From: Akebia trifoliata
Taxonomy: Eukaryota; Streptophyta; Magnoliopsida; Ranunculales; Lardizabalaceae
DNA length: 64,000 bases
NCBI GenBank assembly: GCA_017979445.1
Contig: CM030714.1
Location: 14,751,892-14,815,891 of the forward strand
Direction of reading: 5' to 3'
Shown: positions 1 through 12,369 of the stretch, one piece after another
Numbering within the stretch: position 1 is the stretch's first letter
Layout of the letters: every line of letters starts with the position of its first letter
The notes under the pieces: model-generated
Seen by the model: only the letters and a program-made list of their open reading frames with translations
What the model was told of the DNA's origin: nothing
Database searches by the model: none
Position numbers and translations under genes: made by a program

Positions 1-1990
1 CAAGACCTCCCCCAAAACATTAATGTGGTGTATTGGGGTCAATTTAAGGTGGGCCTCCGAGTTCTACTTAGTTAGTTACTTCGAGAGGTCCTAAACTACT
101 ATAGAAGGCCCCTGGTCAGATGAGTGGTAACTCTTACTGACTCATGTCCACAATAGAAAAGATCAATGCTTGGCTCGATTTGGGCTAAAGGCTCGGGTTA
201 CTTGATATCTGAGCCCTCTTTACTCTAAGAAGATGCTCGGGTAGGTCGGACTACTTCTATTTGACAAAGAGGAGGGGAAAACCTCCCTTGTTTGTACTCC
301 CCAACTCGGATAAGGATTGGTTCCTTTTTCAGATCAAACTTACTAGAGGCTGGGAGCACGCGATCAGGGATGTGGATCCCCCTCCCATTTTCAACACTTT
401 CAATCAAGCTGGTAAGTCTTTTATGAGGTAAAAAGGAAGTCTTCCCAGTTCTATTTTTCTTTTAAAATGACTTGTTTTTTTCTTTTCCTTTTCAGGCCCA
501 GGAAGGACAAAAAGGTTCCAGACTCGATGATCATCACCTATCTTTTGTCCGATCGTGCTTTGTACGATCGGGTAATCAATTTTCTTACTCCCAAGAGTGG
601 GGAGGAAGAAATAGAAAAGAAACAGACTGTGAATAGGTCGTCTCCTACAGCGCTACAACGATTTCGTGACGACAAAGAGGACAATGAGTACGACATGGTG
701 CTACTGAAGTCAAATCGTCCTCCTTCCGAGGATTCAGACTCTGAGGCATAAGCTCAAGAGACTACTCACTCTCCCGTTCCACTGACCAATACTGGCAACA
801 ACACTAACAACAACAACGACCCTCCTCAACCTCCGCTCAAGAAACTGAAAAAAGCCAATGCCCCTGGAGTGAGTCCTTCGAGTGTGGTTCCGAAAGAGAA
901 GAAAGTCGTCCCCCGTCCTTCTATTGCCCTATCACCCCTTCGAATGGGTTAGGTTCTAGGGGGTCGGACTCGCCTGGGCTTCCCTGGGCGATCACCCAAA
1001 GGGTGGTGGTCATCAGATCACCAACCAATATTCAGTGGTGTCCAATTCCTAAGGCAATGCAAGCTATCCTGGAAGCAGATGTCCTCCCTCGAGACCAAGT
1101 TATGACTAGTTGTGGTTTCTCTGAGAACCCCTCAAGGTTCCTCAATGACGTATTCCATGCCATGGTGGTGGTAAGTTTTTTCTTAAAATCGCTCTCCCTT
1201 TACTTTTGTTTTCTACTTTTCTGACCAGTCTTTCCTTGCATTTCTCAGGTCCAAACTGGAGTACTCAGACTCTCAGAATTCCAAGATTCTGCCCTATCTA
1301 ATAAAGAGAAAGTAAGGCAGCTAGCTTAAAACTGCTAAAGGAGAAAGAGAGAGAGCCTTCGACCTCTAGTCAAAAAAGCCAAAGAAGAGCTTGGAGTAGT
1401 CAAAGCTGAGCTCCAAGCCACCAAGCATAATTGTGACAAAGCTATCGAGGAAGCTTCCTCTATTAAGGGCGACCTTGCTACTATCGAGGTGAAGTTGGCC
1501 AAGGTAGAAGTGGCCAAAGGGGAGGAGAAGTAAAAGGCCTTGGCCGATCAGTTGGCCAATTCTTAGGCATAGATAAGCGTTTCCAAGGAGGTGTGGCAGA
1601 CGGCCTATGACAAGCTGAAAGCAAAGCTTGTCAAGGTCTAGAAGTCAGCCTCTTAGGCCAAGAAGACTTCGGTTACTACTAATGCCACCATCCCAACTCC
1701 CCTCATTGTGGTAGAGTTGGATGATGTTGCTAGCGATGGCTTTCTCCCCACCAAGGTTGCTAATGACGAATACCCCCTCCTCAAGGTTGTTGTTGGTTCC
1801 AACGTTAAGCCTCCAAACTCCAAGCTTCTAGGATCCGAGGAACTAGGCACGAAGACAATAGCCAATGACCCTTCTCTTACTACTTCTGATCATGCCCCCG
1901 AAACTTTTGTATTTCTTTTTTGCTGCTTACTCTTAATGTACCTTTTATTTGTGTTAATGAAATTTATGAGCTTTGTGCCTTTAATGTTTT
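1..1990 (+). pseudogene. Antisense ORF remnant of the Tat-type element
   Basis: Plus-strand coding traces run opposite to gag-pol. The best pieces are 467-751 (starts in PRKDKKVPDSM and ends in an acidic tail), a stretch around 1003-1170, a Lys/Glu/Ala-rich coiled-coil-like stretch at about 1375-1530 (KAKEELGVVKAELQ), and 1708-1890. A plausible intron lies between a GTAAGT at about 412 and a TTTTCAG at about 495. Opposite-strand ORFs with a gypsy-type putative transposase domain and a coiled coil occur in Tat elements between INT and the 3' LTR, and position and character fit. Several in-frame stops (for example near 750, 1530, 1566) show it is broken. The domain name is from memory and needs a profile search; the protein's function is unknown. 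Confidence 0.5.
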
Positions 1991-2011
1991 AGTATAGTAT
2001 TTTGTTGGCAC

Positions 2012-2700
2012 TATTTCTAAGACTTTGCAGGTGCCGACCTCATACAATAGAAATTGATTCTCAACACGAACCAAGTACCCTGCTAGAAACAACCCTAAAC
2101 AATCGAGTTTGGCTCCCAAATGAGCCAAGACTTTACAGGTGTCAACCCCATACAATCGGACTTGGTTCCCAACACGAACCAAGCACCCTGGCTAGAACCG
2201 ACCCCAAACGGTAGGGCTTGGCTCCCAAAAGAGCCAAGACTTTGCAAGTGCCTACCCCATACGGTCGGGCTTGGTTCCCAACACAAACCAAGTATCCTGC
2301 TAAAACCAACCCCAAACGGTTGGCTCCCAAATGAGCCAAGACTTTGCAAGTGTCGACCTTATGCGGTCGAACTTGGTTCCCAACACGAACCAAGTACCAT
2401 GCTAGAACCAACTTTAAATGACCAGATTAGACTCCCAAATGAGCCAAGACTTTCCAAGTGTCGACCCCATACAGTCGAACTTGGTTCCCAACATGAACCA
2501 AGTACCCTGCTGGAACCAACCCTAAACGATCGGATTAGACTCCCAAATGAGCCAAGACTTTGCAAGTGTCAACCCCATACAGTTGGACTTGGTTCCCAAC
2601 ACAAAACAAGTACCCTGCTAGAACCGTCCTCAAACGGTCGAGCTTGGCCACCAAACAAGTCAAGACTTTGTTGGTGCCGACCCCATATGATTGGACTTTG
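2012..2700. repeat. Tandem array, period about 108 bp, six to seven copies
   Basis: The phrase gagccaagactttgcaagtg, with small changes, recurs at about 2015, 2122, 2231, 2333, 2441, 2549 and 2656, giving spacings of 102-109 bp. Units contain paired motifs (ggttcccaacacgaaccaag) that are themselves short inverted repeats. The array sits between INT and the antisense ORF of the Tat-type element. Open frames across it on both strands arise because the unit length is a multiple of three in several copies; they are not considered genes. Confidence 0.9.
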
Positions 2701-2884
2701 AATAAATATTGCATCCACATTTCAACACTAAAAAAAGAAAAAAATTATTTAAAAAAATCTATGCCAATTCCCAACGGTCAGGCGTTGAACAAAGGTTTCA
2801 AATAGAAACTTTTACTCAATTTATTGATAAATTTTTTTTCAAACTGTACGCATTCCATGGTGATTCTATTACATCCCCAATTCT

Positions 2885-3925
2885 AGTTATAAGATAGTAA
2901 GGCTCCAAGCTTCCCATTGTTGAGCGCTTGCGTGTTCTGAAATACTTTCCATAATACCATGTCCCTTGGTTTAAAGAATCTTCTCCAGTTCTCCATACCC
3001 TCCAATTGTACGACCGTTTTAGATGTTGCTGATATCGCCCGATTCTCTCCAGGACTCTCTCTCTCTCGAGTTTCATCGAGCCAATCTAGATTTTGAGCAA
3101 TCATTTTTCTCGTTTTCCTTAGTATTTGTTACTTGGGTCCACGTGGTCGGGACCTGTATCTCGGTCGGTATAAAGACCTCAGTCCCATAAGCTAAGGCAA
3201 GATGGGTAACTCCAATTATTCTTCTCGACGTTCAATATGGCCATAGGACGTTGTGTAGATCATCTACCCATCTGCGCTTATGTTCATCCAACATCTTCTT
3301 CAAGTTTTCCAAAATGGTCTTATTCGAAGCCTTAGCTTGGCTTTTCCCCTGGGTCCCTAGGGGTGGACTATAAAGTGTTTACCATAGGTTTTGCATAGTT
3401 GATGACTTGGTTACCTTTAAACTGTCCCCTTATCCGACACTAGAGCGTACGGGATTCTAAACCGAGTTATGATGTGTTCCTAGATGAACTTAATCACTTC
3501 TTCCATAATCCAAGCTAGAGGGATCGCTTATATCCACTTTGTAAAATAGTTTGTCGCTGCTAACATGGATGCTCGTCCACCCGAGCCCCGAGGTAATGGT
3601 CCCACAATATCCATCCCCTAGATCGCAAATGGCCAAGACTTACCAAGGGGTGTAACTCTTCTGTTGACTGTCAAACCATCGGAGCGCGTCTTTAGCAGTA
3701 AGTACATTCTCTCACATACCTTTTGCAATCTTCTTGCATCTGTGGTAGTAGTGGCCTTGGGTTATCACCTTATTGGCCAAAGATTGCACTCCTGAATGGC
3801 TGCCGCATATTCCTTCGTGAATTTTTGCTATGATAACCTCAACTTCCTCTGTTCGTAAACATTTCAGGTATGGTCCCCCGTAGGACATCCTGTACAACTC
3901 TTCTCTAACCATAATGTACCTGGAT
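2885..3925 (-). pseudogene. Integrase remnant of the Tat-type element
   Basis: Conceptual minus-strand translation shows the integrase modules in order. The N-terminal zinc-binding region is at 3712-3912 (HEGICGSHSG, then YYHRCKK). The catalytic core is at about 3620-3400 (GMDIVGPLPRGSGG, then RIPYALVSDKGT, where the usual DNGT is changed). The distal part is at about 3360-2890 (QAKASNKTILENLKK, later VFQNTQALNNGKLG). The normal role is insertion of retrotransposon cDNA. Several stops interrupt the frame, including one just before GMDIVGP, so it cannot make an active enzyme. Confidence 0.8.
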
Positions 3926-4149
3926 GCTTTTCAAGATAAATTTTGAGTTTCCTTTCGATGGGTTGTAGTTTTCCTTGTAAATATTTGATGTAGTTGTCCA
4001 TCCAACTTGGGCTCGGATCGACCTGTATGCTTTCTTCTATTTGTTCATCTATGCTTGGTTTCTTCTAGTTCTCTACTGGGATTTCTCAAGACTACGAATC
4101 CCCTAGCATGGACGCAACGTAAGCCAGCAAATCTGCATGCTTGTTGTTG

Positions 4150-4470
4150 TCTCAGGGAATTATGGTTACCCTGACTTCTCCAAATGTAGCAACCTCGATT
4201 TTCACGAGGGCTAAATATTTGGCCATCCTTTCATCATTTTCCTGGTATCCCCCGTTGTTTTGGTTTGCTACTAGCTGTGAGTCAATTAACAGTTGCGCTC
4301 TCTGTAGTCCGAGCTCCCTCATCATTCTCAATCCTGCAATTACTGCCTCGTATTTGGCTTCGTTGTTTGAAGCCCCAAATCTAAGTTTCACAATCTTGTC
4401 CAACCTATCATTGCTTGGAGTTATGATGACGACTCTGACCCCTGAGTCGCTCTGATTTGCTGACCCATCA
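4150..4470 (-). pseudogene. Second (Tat-type) RNase H domain remnant
   Basis: The minus strand encodes KLRFGASNNEAKYEAVIAGL followed by LLIDSQLVANQ. This is the E-alpha and D-strand region of an RNase H like the extra RNase H of Tat-lineage gypsy elements. The ASNNEAEYEA-type block with the acidic residue and the LLIDSQLV block with the catalytic Asp are visible. It lies between RT/RNase H and INT, the expected location. The local frame is open for 83 codons, but flanking frames are broken. Confidence 0.75.
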
Positions 4471-4479
4471 ACGAATATT

Positions 4480-6135
4480 CTCCATCCGAATTGCGTTCCC
4501 CAAACATCTATCTCCCTAATCTCTTTTCATTCTGCGACTTGCTCTTCTTGAAAAATCAACTAAGAAGTCGGCTACTACCTACTCTTTTTAAGTGACCTTA
4601 TTTTTGTATAGGTCATATTCCCGAGCATGACAGCCCATGTTGACATTCATCGCGATTTGTCAGATCTCTACAACATTTCTCTTAATAAATAGCCCACGAT
4701 TATTGACTCGATGTGACTGGAAATAGAGTCAAAACTTTTATGCAAAGTAGACCAATGTTAGTCCAATCTTTCTGGTTCACGTGTACTTCACCTAGAACTC
4801 TCCGAGGATTTTACTAAGGAAGTAAACAAGGTACTCCCTCCCAAAGTCTGTTCAAAACAAGACCGAGCTCACCGAGAGAGGGGTGATCGCAAGATATATG
4901 CCCAATTCCTCTTCATCCTCAGGGCGTGCTTAGTATTCGCGATTTCCCTAAATACCTCTTCAGGTTCTGGAACGCAACCTCGCAATCTTCATTCCACTCA
5001 GACCAATTCCCTTTTTTCAAGAGCTTGAATAATGGTCAACACTTATCCAAGATTCGAGAAATAAATTTGTTGAGAGCTATGATTCTTCCCGTAAGTTTTT
5101 TAACCTATTTCACAGTCTTCGGAGTCAGCATCTCCTAGAGAGCTCAAATCTAATTTGGATTTTCCTCAATTTCTCTCTGCGTGATCATGTACCCCAGAAA
5201 TTTCCTCGATGATACGCCAAAAGTGCATTTCTTAAGCCTCATCCCATACTTTTCAGGTCGCTTGAAAATTGTGTCGAGGTCTTGTAAATGATCTCATGTC
5301 CTTTTGCTTTTCACCAACATATCGTCGATGTAGACCTCCACGCTCTAACATATTAAATCTTCGAACATCTTTGTCACTAGCCTCTGGTAAGTTGCCCAAG
5401 TATTCTTTAATCTGAAAGGCATAACTCGGTAGCAAAAGAACCCCTACTCATGATGAAAGTTGTTTTCTACTGATCCTCAAGGCTTAAGGGTGTCTGATTG
5501 TAACCAGAATAGCCATCCATGAAAGATAACCTCTCATGCCCCGAAGTTGCATCAACAAGTCGACCAATCCTCGAAATTGGAAAGTTATCATTCGAGCAGG
5601 CATTGTTTAGGTTGATGAAGACGATACACACACTCTAACATTCTCTTTCTTTTCTGGGACTGCTACTATGTTTGCTATCCGCTTTGGGTATTCACTTCTT
5701 TGATAAAATCAACTTTTAACAACTTGCCGACCTTTTCATTCACCATTTATCGTAAGTGTGGATCCAATCTTCTTGATTTTTGTCTTACAGGATGGATTGT
5801 CTGATCCACATTTTGCCTGTGGCATGCAACTTAGTATGTGCATGGGATGTCTTCAAAGGACCAGACGAACACATCTTTATTGGCTTTTAGGAAGTGAACC
5901 AGACGTTCCTGATCTTTCCCTGGAAATAATCTTCCGATAAATGTCGTATGTTCTCTATTTGCCCAGAGGTCCACTTCTTCTACCTTCTCTACTACCGCCA
6001 TTTTGCTCAACAGTAGTTCATGTTGTAATTACTATAATCGGGTGTTTTGAGGAGGCCCCTTCTTTCCTCTTCCGAGGTTTTACTTCCTTTAATCTTCTGT
6101 TTGTTTTCAATGACGTCATGAAGTATCTCTAAGAC
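4480..6135 (-). pseudogene. Reverse transcriptase and first RNase H remnant
   Basis: Minus-strand translation gives the RT catalytic box VEVYIDDMLVKSK, with the YIDD codons at 5321-5332, and neighbouring fingers/palm traces such as FSGYN and NNFHHE-like segments in shifting frames. The RT and its linked RNase H normally copy element RNA into cDNA. The region is full of stops and indels, so no single ORF exceeds about 60 codons. Exact domain limits are approximate and rest on neighbours: PR upstream, second RNase H downstream. Confidence 0.75.
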
Positions 6136-6189
6136 ATCTCCTGATCTCCCCGAATTTCAATTTGTCCTTCCCTACTCCAAAATCTGATT

Positions 6190-6580
6190 ACCTAATGATA
6201 GGTGGAAAGGATTGCTCTGAGGCTGTGTATCCATCTTCTTTCACGTATAACGTTGTACGCCGAATCTATGTTCACAACGACGAACTGGGTCATGACGACC
6301 TCGGGTCCCACTACAACGGGCAAGGTTATTTCCCCAACTGGAGCAGTCAATGAACCATTAAATATGAAGATTGTGAGTTGGATGGGATCCAAGCTATCTG
6401 CTACCCCCATTTTCTCCGTTGCTGACAAAAATAGGATATCCACTGCACTCCCTACGCTATCAATATCCTTTTCAGGTCCACGCTTCCTATTGGGAGGGTA
6501 ACCACCAGTGCGTCGAAATAAGGATATACAATTCCCCCAAGACCCTCCTATGTGAATATTGTTGCTTTGCCTCCCCATAT
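6190..6580 (-). pseudogene. Retropepsin-type protease remnant
   Basis: A 128-codon minus-strand frame contains GSAVDILFLSATEKMGVAD, matching the D-G/S-S-A-D-I-L-F type active-site region of Ty3/gypsy proteases but with the catalytic Asp-Ser-Gly altered to VGSAVD. A downstream block, SAYNVIRERRWIHSLRA, corresponds to the conserved YNVILGRPWIH-type motif, with the Gly-Arg-Pro changed. The enzyme would cleave the Gag-Pol polyprotein. Changes at the active site argue it is dead. Confidence 0.75.
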
Positions 6581-6585
6581 TGATT

Positions 6586-7934
6586 CTAATACCTGTGCCA
6601 CGTTGACCCTAAAATCACATGGTTTACTCCGACATCATGCCTGACTCTCTTCGCCATATTCCGAGTTGAGTTCCCTGGATGTCTCCTTAAACTATACTCC
6701 CCAACTATTGTTTGCACAATCCTCCACTCCACCCGGGATTGCTGGTCACCATCCCTCGAGGGAAGAGGTGGAGGTCGCCTCTCATCCCATGGTCGAGTCC
6801 TCCTATCCTCGATTGTTGCCACATACCTTCTCCATTTCCATTCATCCACTATGTCTTGAGTGATGTGCCAAAGTCAATAACAATCATTAGTAGGATTATC
6901 CTCTACTCGGTGAAACTCACAGTAATGATTTTCAAACTTGCCTTGATACTCCTTTGGAAGTAGTACATAACTCGGATCACCTTGTATGTGCTTCAAGATC
7001 TCATAAAGGCTCTCGTTCAAGGTGTGTAAACTCGTCTAGTTTTCCATGTCAGTCTAGCTCTCGTGTCTTAACTTTTCTTTCGTCCTGACCTTTGTACCAG
7101 TGTTTGTTTTTCTGCTTGCATCAACTCAGGCTCAATTGTGTTGATGAGAACGGTTTGTTTTGTCTAGTTTTACCCCTTAATGGACTCTTCCACTAGAATA
7201 TACTTTTCTACATTCACGTAAAGGTTTCCATCCTAGTAGGTCCAAACTTTATCAAGGACTCATGCAGCCTAATCCCTAGGATTACGGTCATCATAAACGC
7301 CATACAAACCGACCTCTCATCTAGGTCTTGGATGATCAGAAGCTTTGCCTTGAATTGAGCTATGAATGCTCGGATAATCTCTCCGGGCTCCTACTTCAAG
7401 TGGAAAAGGACGTTCACTCGGACCTTCCAATTCCTGTTATTGACGAACTGTGCAATAAAAAGTTCCTCGAGCTCGGTAAAGTTCCCAACCGAGCTTGAGG
7501 GCATTCCTTGGAACCACGTGATTGCATATTGCCTCAGTGTAGGGGAGAAGAACTTGCACATCAGGGTGTCATCCCCATGGTATAGAACCATCTAGTTCCT
7601 ATAGTAGAGCACATGTTCTAACGGATCCTTGGTACCGTCAAACTCCTCAAATTTTGATACGTGAAACACCTTTCGGATCTTAGTCAACTCCACCCTCCAT
7701 TCTTTTAGCTACCTGTTGGTGTAACTCCTTATCCTCTCTTCTCAGAATCTATATTTCAGAGTTTTGTCTTTCAAGATCTACCTGCATGTCCGCCTTCACC
7801 TGTGCAAGCAGTTGATGCATGGCTTGCATAGGATCCTGAGGAACAACAGGGACTTGGGGTGCACATTCTCCGTTCCTACTTTCTTTTTGCCTTGTTCTCA
7901 CCATAATGATCGTTTCTTCTTGTTCGTTTCCCAT
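6586..7934 (-). pseudogene. gag remnant of the Tat-type element
   Basis: The ATG at 7934-7932 is followed by a basic, Gln-rich N-terminus (MGNEQEETIIMVRTRQK). The capsid core is at 7391-7591 (KFFSPTLRQYAITWFQGMPS and FIAQFVNNRNWK), typical of the retrotransposon gag family. A Arg/Pro-rich linker follows at 6586-6849. Gag forms the particle that packages element RNA. The start lies about 15 bases downstream of the LTR boundary, overlapping the PBS-like sequence. The frame is broken between about 7390 and 6850. Confidence 0.7.
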
Positions 7935-7948
7935 GGACAACACCAAAT
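7928..7948 (-). promoter_or_regulatory. Probable primer-binding site, Tat-type element
   Basis: On the minus strand the LTR end ...catctaca is followed by atttggtgttgtccatggga. This is close to the TTTGGCGCC..-type PBS seen in plant gypsy elements, with several substitutions. Its position right beside the LTR terminus and before gag supports the call. Confidence 0.5.
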
Positions 7949-8063
7949 TGTAGATGTAATTTCTTATACTACCTCCAGATACTCACAAACTACTTGATCT
8001 CTACAACCTTCAAGCTCATAGGTGGGCCTACAACACAACCTCTCCGATGCCTAAGTCAAGTTA
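7949..8063 (-). repeat. 5' LTR of the Tat-type element, piece 1
   Basis: On the plus strand this begins TGTAGATGTAATTTC next to the PBS and continues to ctaagtcaagtta, where a solo LTR is inserted. It resumes at 10363. Confidence 0.6.
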
Positions 8064-10357
8064 TATCACGCCCCAAAAACTCAACTCAAATCCCTATGAT
8101 TCCCAAGTTGAATCCAGAGGCATGATATATAACTCATATCATGATAGTCAATATATAAGTGTGAACGACAAATAAATAGCTATATGTCATACCTGATCAT
8201 TGTCCAACAAAACAGATATATATCCTCAAATATCAGTACACTTGACATATACATAAAGTAGTAACAACATAATACCGTGTTCGTAGCTATATAAGAAAAT
8301 GACAGTAAAGGACTCAAACCTAACTCTAGTTTAAAACTCATCAGTAGTACCCATGCTCCACTCTTAGAAACTTGGATTGATCATCTATAAAACCATGACA
8401 GTGAGTCTTTTTTAAAAAATCACCTCAATCAGATGCACCTGAAATTTGATGTCATAGAGGTGAGTAATAGGGGAGTTACCCAGTAGGGGAATCTTACAAT
8501 TCTAAATAATAGCACCCTATATGTAATTTAAACATTCTAAGAATTCATAAATCATGCATGTTTGATATTCAACACATAATTAAAAATAATTGAACACCGA
8601 TGTCATAAAATCTAACAAGAAATTGAAATACAATTAAAAATCTGAAGAAACAACTATTTATAATATAACATCAAATAATAGAGTACTATAATAGAAAGTT
8701 TGAAAGTCACGATTGATGTGAACATCTCAGTCAAAATACGATTAGTCCAATACTTCACCAATGTGGAACCTCACCGTTAGTTCCTGATTTTATGGTCAGC
8801 CTCTGCCACAATTTGGGTAACTATTTTCCGACTCAGGTTGGCCGTTGACCAAGGCCTTAAGAAACAGACCAAATCAAGTAGGTCATTCTTTCTTAACTAC
8901 TCTAAACTATTAATGATCATTAACTAGCCAACTTCATCTATGCCAATTTGGTGTGCATGTGATCCTCGATAATCTTTATCAATCATACAACTATCTACAT
9001 CTTGTTCTCTACTAAAAATAGAAAATAAATTCTCAGATTCCTGTTGTGATGTTGTGTTCTTATGCATCCCATAATACATAAGAATGCAACTGTTATCCTA
9101 AAATAACACATTATTCCGGAAATGTCACATGTTATTATTTATATGTTTTTCACAATCTCTTCAAATAAATCACTAAAATACTACATATAAGTATTTATTT
9201 TTTTTTTCAAAATGTATTGAAAGTAAAACATACACGTGTTTTAAATACCTAATCCACTCTTAAATGTACAACCTCATCTCTCTTTTCTTTTTCTTTCTTT
9301 AGTGTCTTATACGACCATTAGTCGAAGCATTTTTCTCATTCGTGTCTTATACAGTCTATGACCGAAGCATCTTTTCTCTCTTTCATGTCTTCTACGACAG
9401 ACGCCGAAGCATCTCACCAATTGGGTATTTTAAAAATACAACAATCAATTGAGAACTCGTTCTCATATTTTATTTTAATAAATTACTTTTTTTACCCAAC
9501 TTTTTAATTTGAAACATTTCTTAGAAATCCATCACTAAAACGATTAAAGTAAATTATCCACTAGTTTAACTTATTCAAAATCATGTATGTCTATAAAATA
9601 TAAACAAAATATATGAATTATATGTAAAAAAAATAACTTATATAGTTGCTGTATTTTCCTTTTTGATAAGTACAAAATATGTATAAAATACGTATAAAGT
9701 AACAAATATTTTGAGTATTCAATCTACTATACATAGTGTAAATATTATATAAAAATAACTTTCATAGTTGTTGTATTTTATTTTTAACATATATAAATAC
9801 ATATAAAACACGTATAAAGTAACTACAAGCATATAATAAATTATTTCTAAGCAAAGTAGCAATTATTATTTTGCTTTAAACTCAAAAAAATAGTAATATA
9901 AATATCTATAAAATGTGTGCATGCTATTGAGAATAATTACAAATCAATTTTTTTTTAAACTACTAAATCAGAAATATAAAACAAATTAGGTTTTAAACTA
10001 CAAAATTTAGAAATTCGTTTCTTAAAATATTCCTAAGGCTATCAAAAAAATTGAACGGGCCTACCTCCTTATTTCTCTTTTTTTCATTTCCTTATTTCCT
10101 TTTTCCTTCTTTCTTTTCTCTTCATTTTTCCTAATTTCTTTTTTCTTCTTTTTCCTTCTTACTTTTCTCTTTCTTCTTTGTGTAGAATGTGAAACAACAA
10201 CAAAAAAATTAGCTAACATAATATTAGATATTACTAAAGAAAATTATAATTCTTTTAGAATTTCCTAGAAAGTTAGACTTTGGTCAATTTGATTTAGTCA
10301 AAATTGTTTGAACAGATTTGACTTGACTTGGTCAATATATATTTTTTGGACATTACA
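8064..10357 (-). mobile_element. Solo LTR of a chromovirus-type gypsy element (2294 bp)
   Basis: The block begins TATCACGCCCC and ends GACATTACA, so on the minus strand it reads TGTAATGTC...GGGGCGTGATA, with the last dinucleotide mutated from CA. Imperfect 5-bp target duplications flank it (AGTTA at 8059-8063, GGTTA at 10358-10362). Segments match the LTR at 14346-17275, for example the ggtgtgcatgtgatcc stretch at about 8950 and 15370 and the ttacccagtaggg stretch. No internal region or PPT is present, which fits LTR-LTR recombination. Confidence 0.7.
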
Positions 10358-10362
10358 GGTTA

Positions 10363-10388
10363 AGTATAAAAAGAAGCAGAGTAACAGT
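10363..10388 (-). repeat. 5' LTR of the Tat-type element, piece 2
   Basis: This is a 26-bp island between the solo LTR and element A. Its last five bases (ACAGT) are the left target duplication of element A. Confidence 0.5.
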
Positions 10389-12125
10389 TGTAGACACCCC
10401 ATTTTTGCACTCGCTTGATTAATCAACTCGTCAACTCGATTGCAACGGTTCCCAATGATAGATGATTATTCTAATGCTTTATTTTGTTACCAGATATGTT
10501 TCAGAAATCCGGTTGAGGTATCTCAAATTAAAAAAACTGTAGAAATCACGCTACGCTAGGAAAATATTACCCCAAAATCTTAGAAATCATCATTTTCCAG
10601 ACAAGAAGCTTCACGATAAAAATCACTAAAAAATAATCAAATTACCAAAATACCCCTAATCTTAAAATATCCCTAGAGGCTACGTTACGCTTAGGAAAAC
10701 CCATTCAAACACATAAAACAACAAATCGAAACCAAATAAATCATTTCGCCAATTTTCATAGATTTCGACAAAATTACGAAAATACCCCTCATAAAGTTCA
10801 CGATCATTCCACACAAAAAATTTCATAAATGATAAAAACCAACATTTCCACTAAATTCCTTACGAAAAATCGATTCTAAAACATCCTGAAACATTGAAAA
10901 ACGACTTCAAATGCAAAAAGTCCTCTCCGAGGACAAAACAGTAAAATTCTTATAATTAAAATTTTTGAAATTAATAAATAAAAGATTAAATAATTAAATT
11001 AAAACATTAATAAAATTAATTTAAAAATTTAAACTAAAAAAATCGATCAATCAAGCTTTCAGGCAAAATTGTTGAGGGTTGCCAAGATATTTCTTCAAGG
11101 ACCCCTTCATTTGGGGGTCCAAAGAATTAAAGATATAATAGAGGGGGGTTCTCCAAAACATTAAAGTCAATCAAGAAAGACTAAATTCAAGGTATTAAAG
11201 TCAATTAAGTAAGACTAAAGTCAATTAAGTAAGACTAAAGTCAAGATATTAAAAGTCAATCAAAAGACTAAAGTCAAGATATTAAAAGTCAATCAAGTAA
11301 GACTAAAGTCAAGATATTAAAGTCAATCAAATAAGACCAAAAGTCCAAATCCTAATAGAGTTCTAATTAAATAATAACTTTATTTAATAGAATTCTAACT
11401 AAAATATAACTCTACCTAAAATAATTCTAATTAAAATACAACTCTACATAAAACAATTCTAACTAAAATATAACTCTAACTAAAAGAATTATAATTAAAC
11501 ACTAATTCTATCTGAATAAACACTTAAAGAATCTATAAATAGAGGTCCTCACATCAAATGAAAAATCCTAAGAGAAGTAGGTCAAAAAGTTTTCCTAGCC
11601 TCCTACAAACCCTAATTTTGAAGTCCCAACTCCTTACCTAACACCCATACTTCGATTTTAGCCTGAAAAACACCTAGAAGCCCTTAAAAAATACCCTAAA
11701 ATCGATAATAAAATTTGAAGAATCCAGATCTAAGGAAGAGATACCTTGCCTCAGAAATCCGAAATCAGATCCGGAGACAGAACGAAGTAAGAAATACGGT
11801 ACAAGGAGCAGTTTTATTAAATCTGAGGGAATAGAACCGTTGCGTTCGAAGGTAAAATCTCTTTTATTTTTTCTATTTAGGTTTTTGTTAGCAATGTAGT
11901 CTTATTTGGGATAAGTAGAGACCGACATTGACCGGGCGGGGTTGGTGCCTAACACCTTCCAACCCCGTAATGTGATCCCCGGATTCAATTTTTCTTTAGT
12001 AGATTAGTTTCTTTATCCGTTTAGAGTCATTATTCGGTTCCTAGATCGTAATAACTAGGTGGCGACTCCCAAACCTCAAGGGTCAAAAGCGGATCCGCGC
12101 ACCCCGCAGATCGAGGGCACTTTCA
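10389..12125 (+). repeat. 5' LTR of element A
   Basis: It starts TGTAGACACCCCATTTTTGC and ends gagggcactttca. Inside are short tandem repeats of about 35 bp (taagactaaagtcaa units, about 11160-11340) and a run of ctaaaataatt-type repeats (about 11370-11520). The match to 23931-25661 and 38970-40609 defines the LTR. Confidence 0.93.
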
Positions 12126-12126
12126 G

Positions 12127-12145
12127 TGGCGACTCCACTGGGGAC
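12127..12145 (+). promoter_or_regulatory. Primer-binding site of element A
   Basis: TGGCGACTCCACTGGGGAC follows the LTR end after one base. This type of PBS, complementary to the tRNA-Arg 3' end, is what I know from Ogre/Tat elements. Element B carries the same site with one change. Confidence 0.8.
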
Positions 12146-12369
12146 TATTGAAGATCAGAAATGAAAAACCCCAAGTATGGGAGCATTACCATGATGACCT
12201 AGCTTTTTTTAATTATTTAGTTCAATTTATTTTATTTATTTATTTATTTCTTTCTTTTTGTGGCTTGATTATGGATGATTTTGGGTATTGCATTTTTGTC
12301 CAATTAAGGATCACTTTTTGATAATCCCTAAATAGTGAAATATTCAAATTGACATATGAAAATGATGGA

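Noticed and set aside
2012..2720. Open frames across the 108-bp array on both strands (up to 193 codons)
   Set aside because: They exist because the repeat unit is near a multiple of three; the protein is a repeat translation present on both strands, with no domain.
7764..7997. 77-codon plus-strand frame
   Set aside because: Antisense shadow of the Tat-type gag start and LTR.
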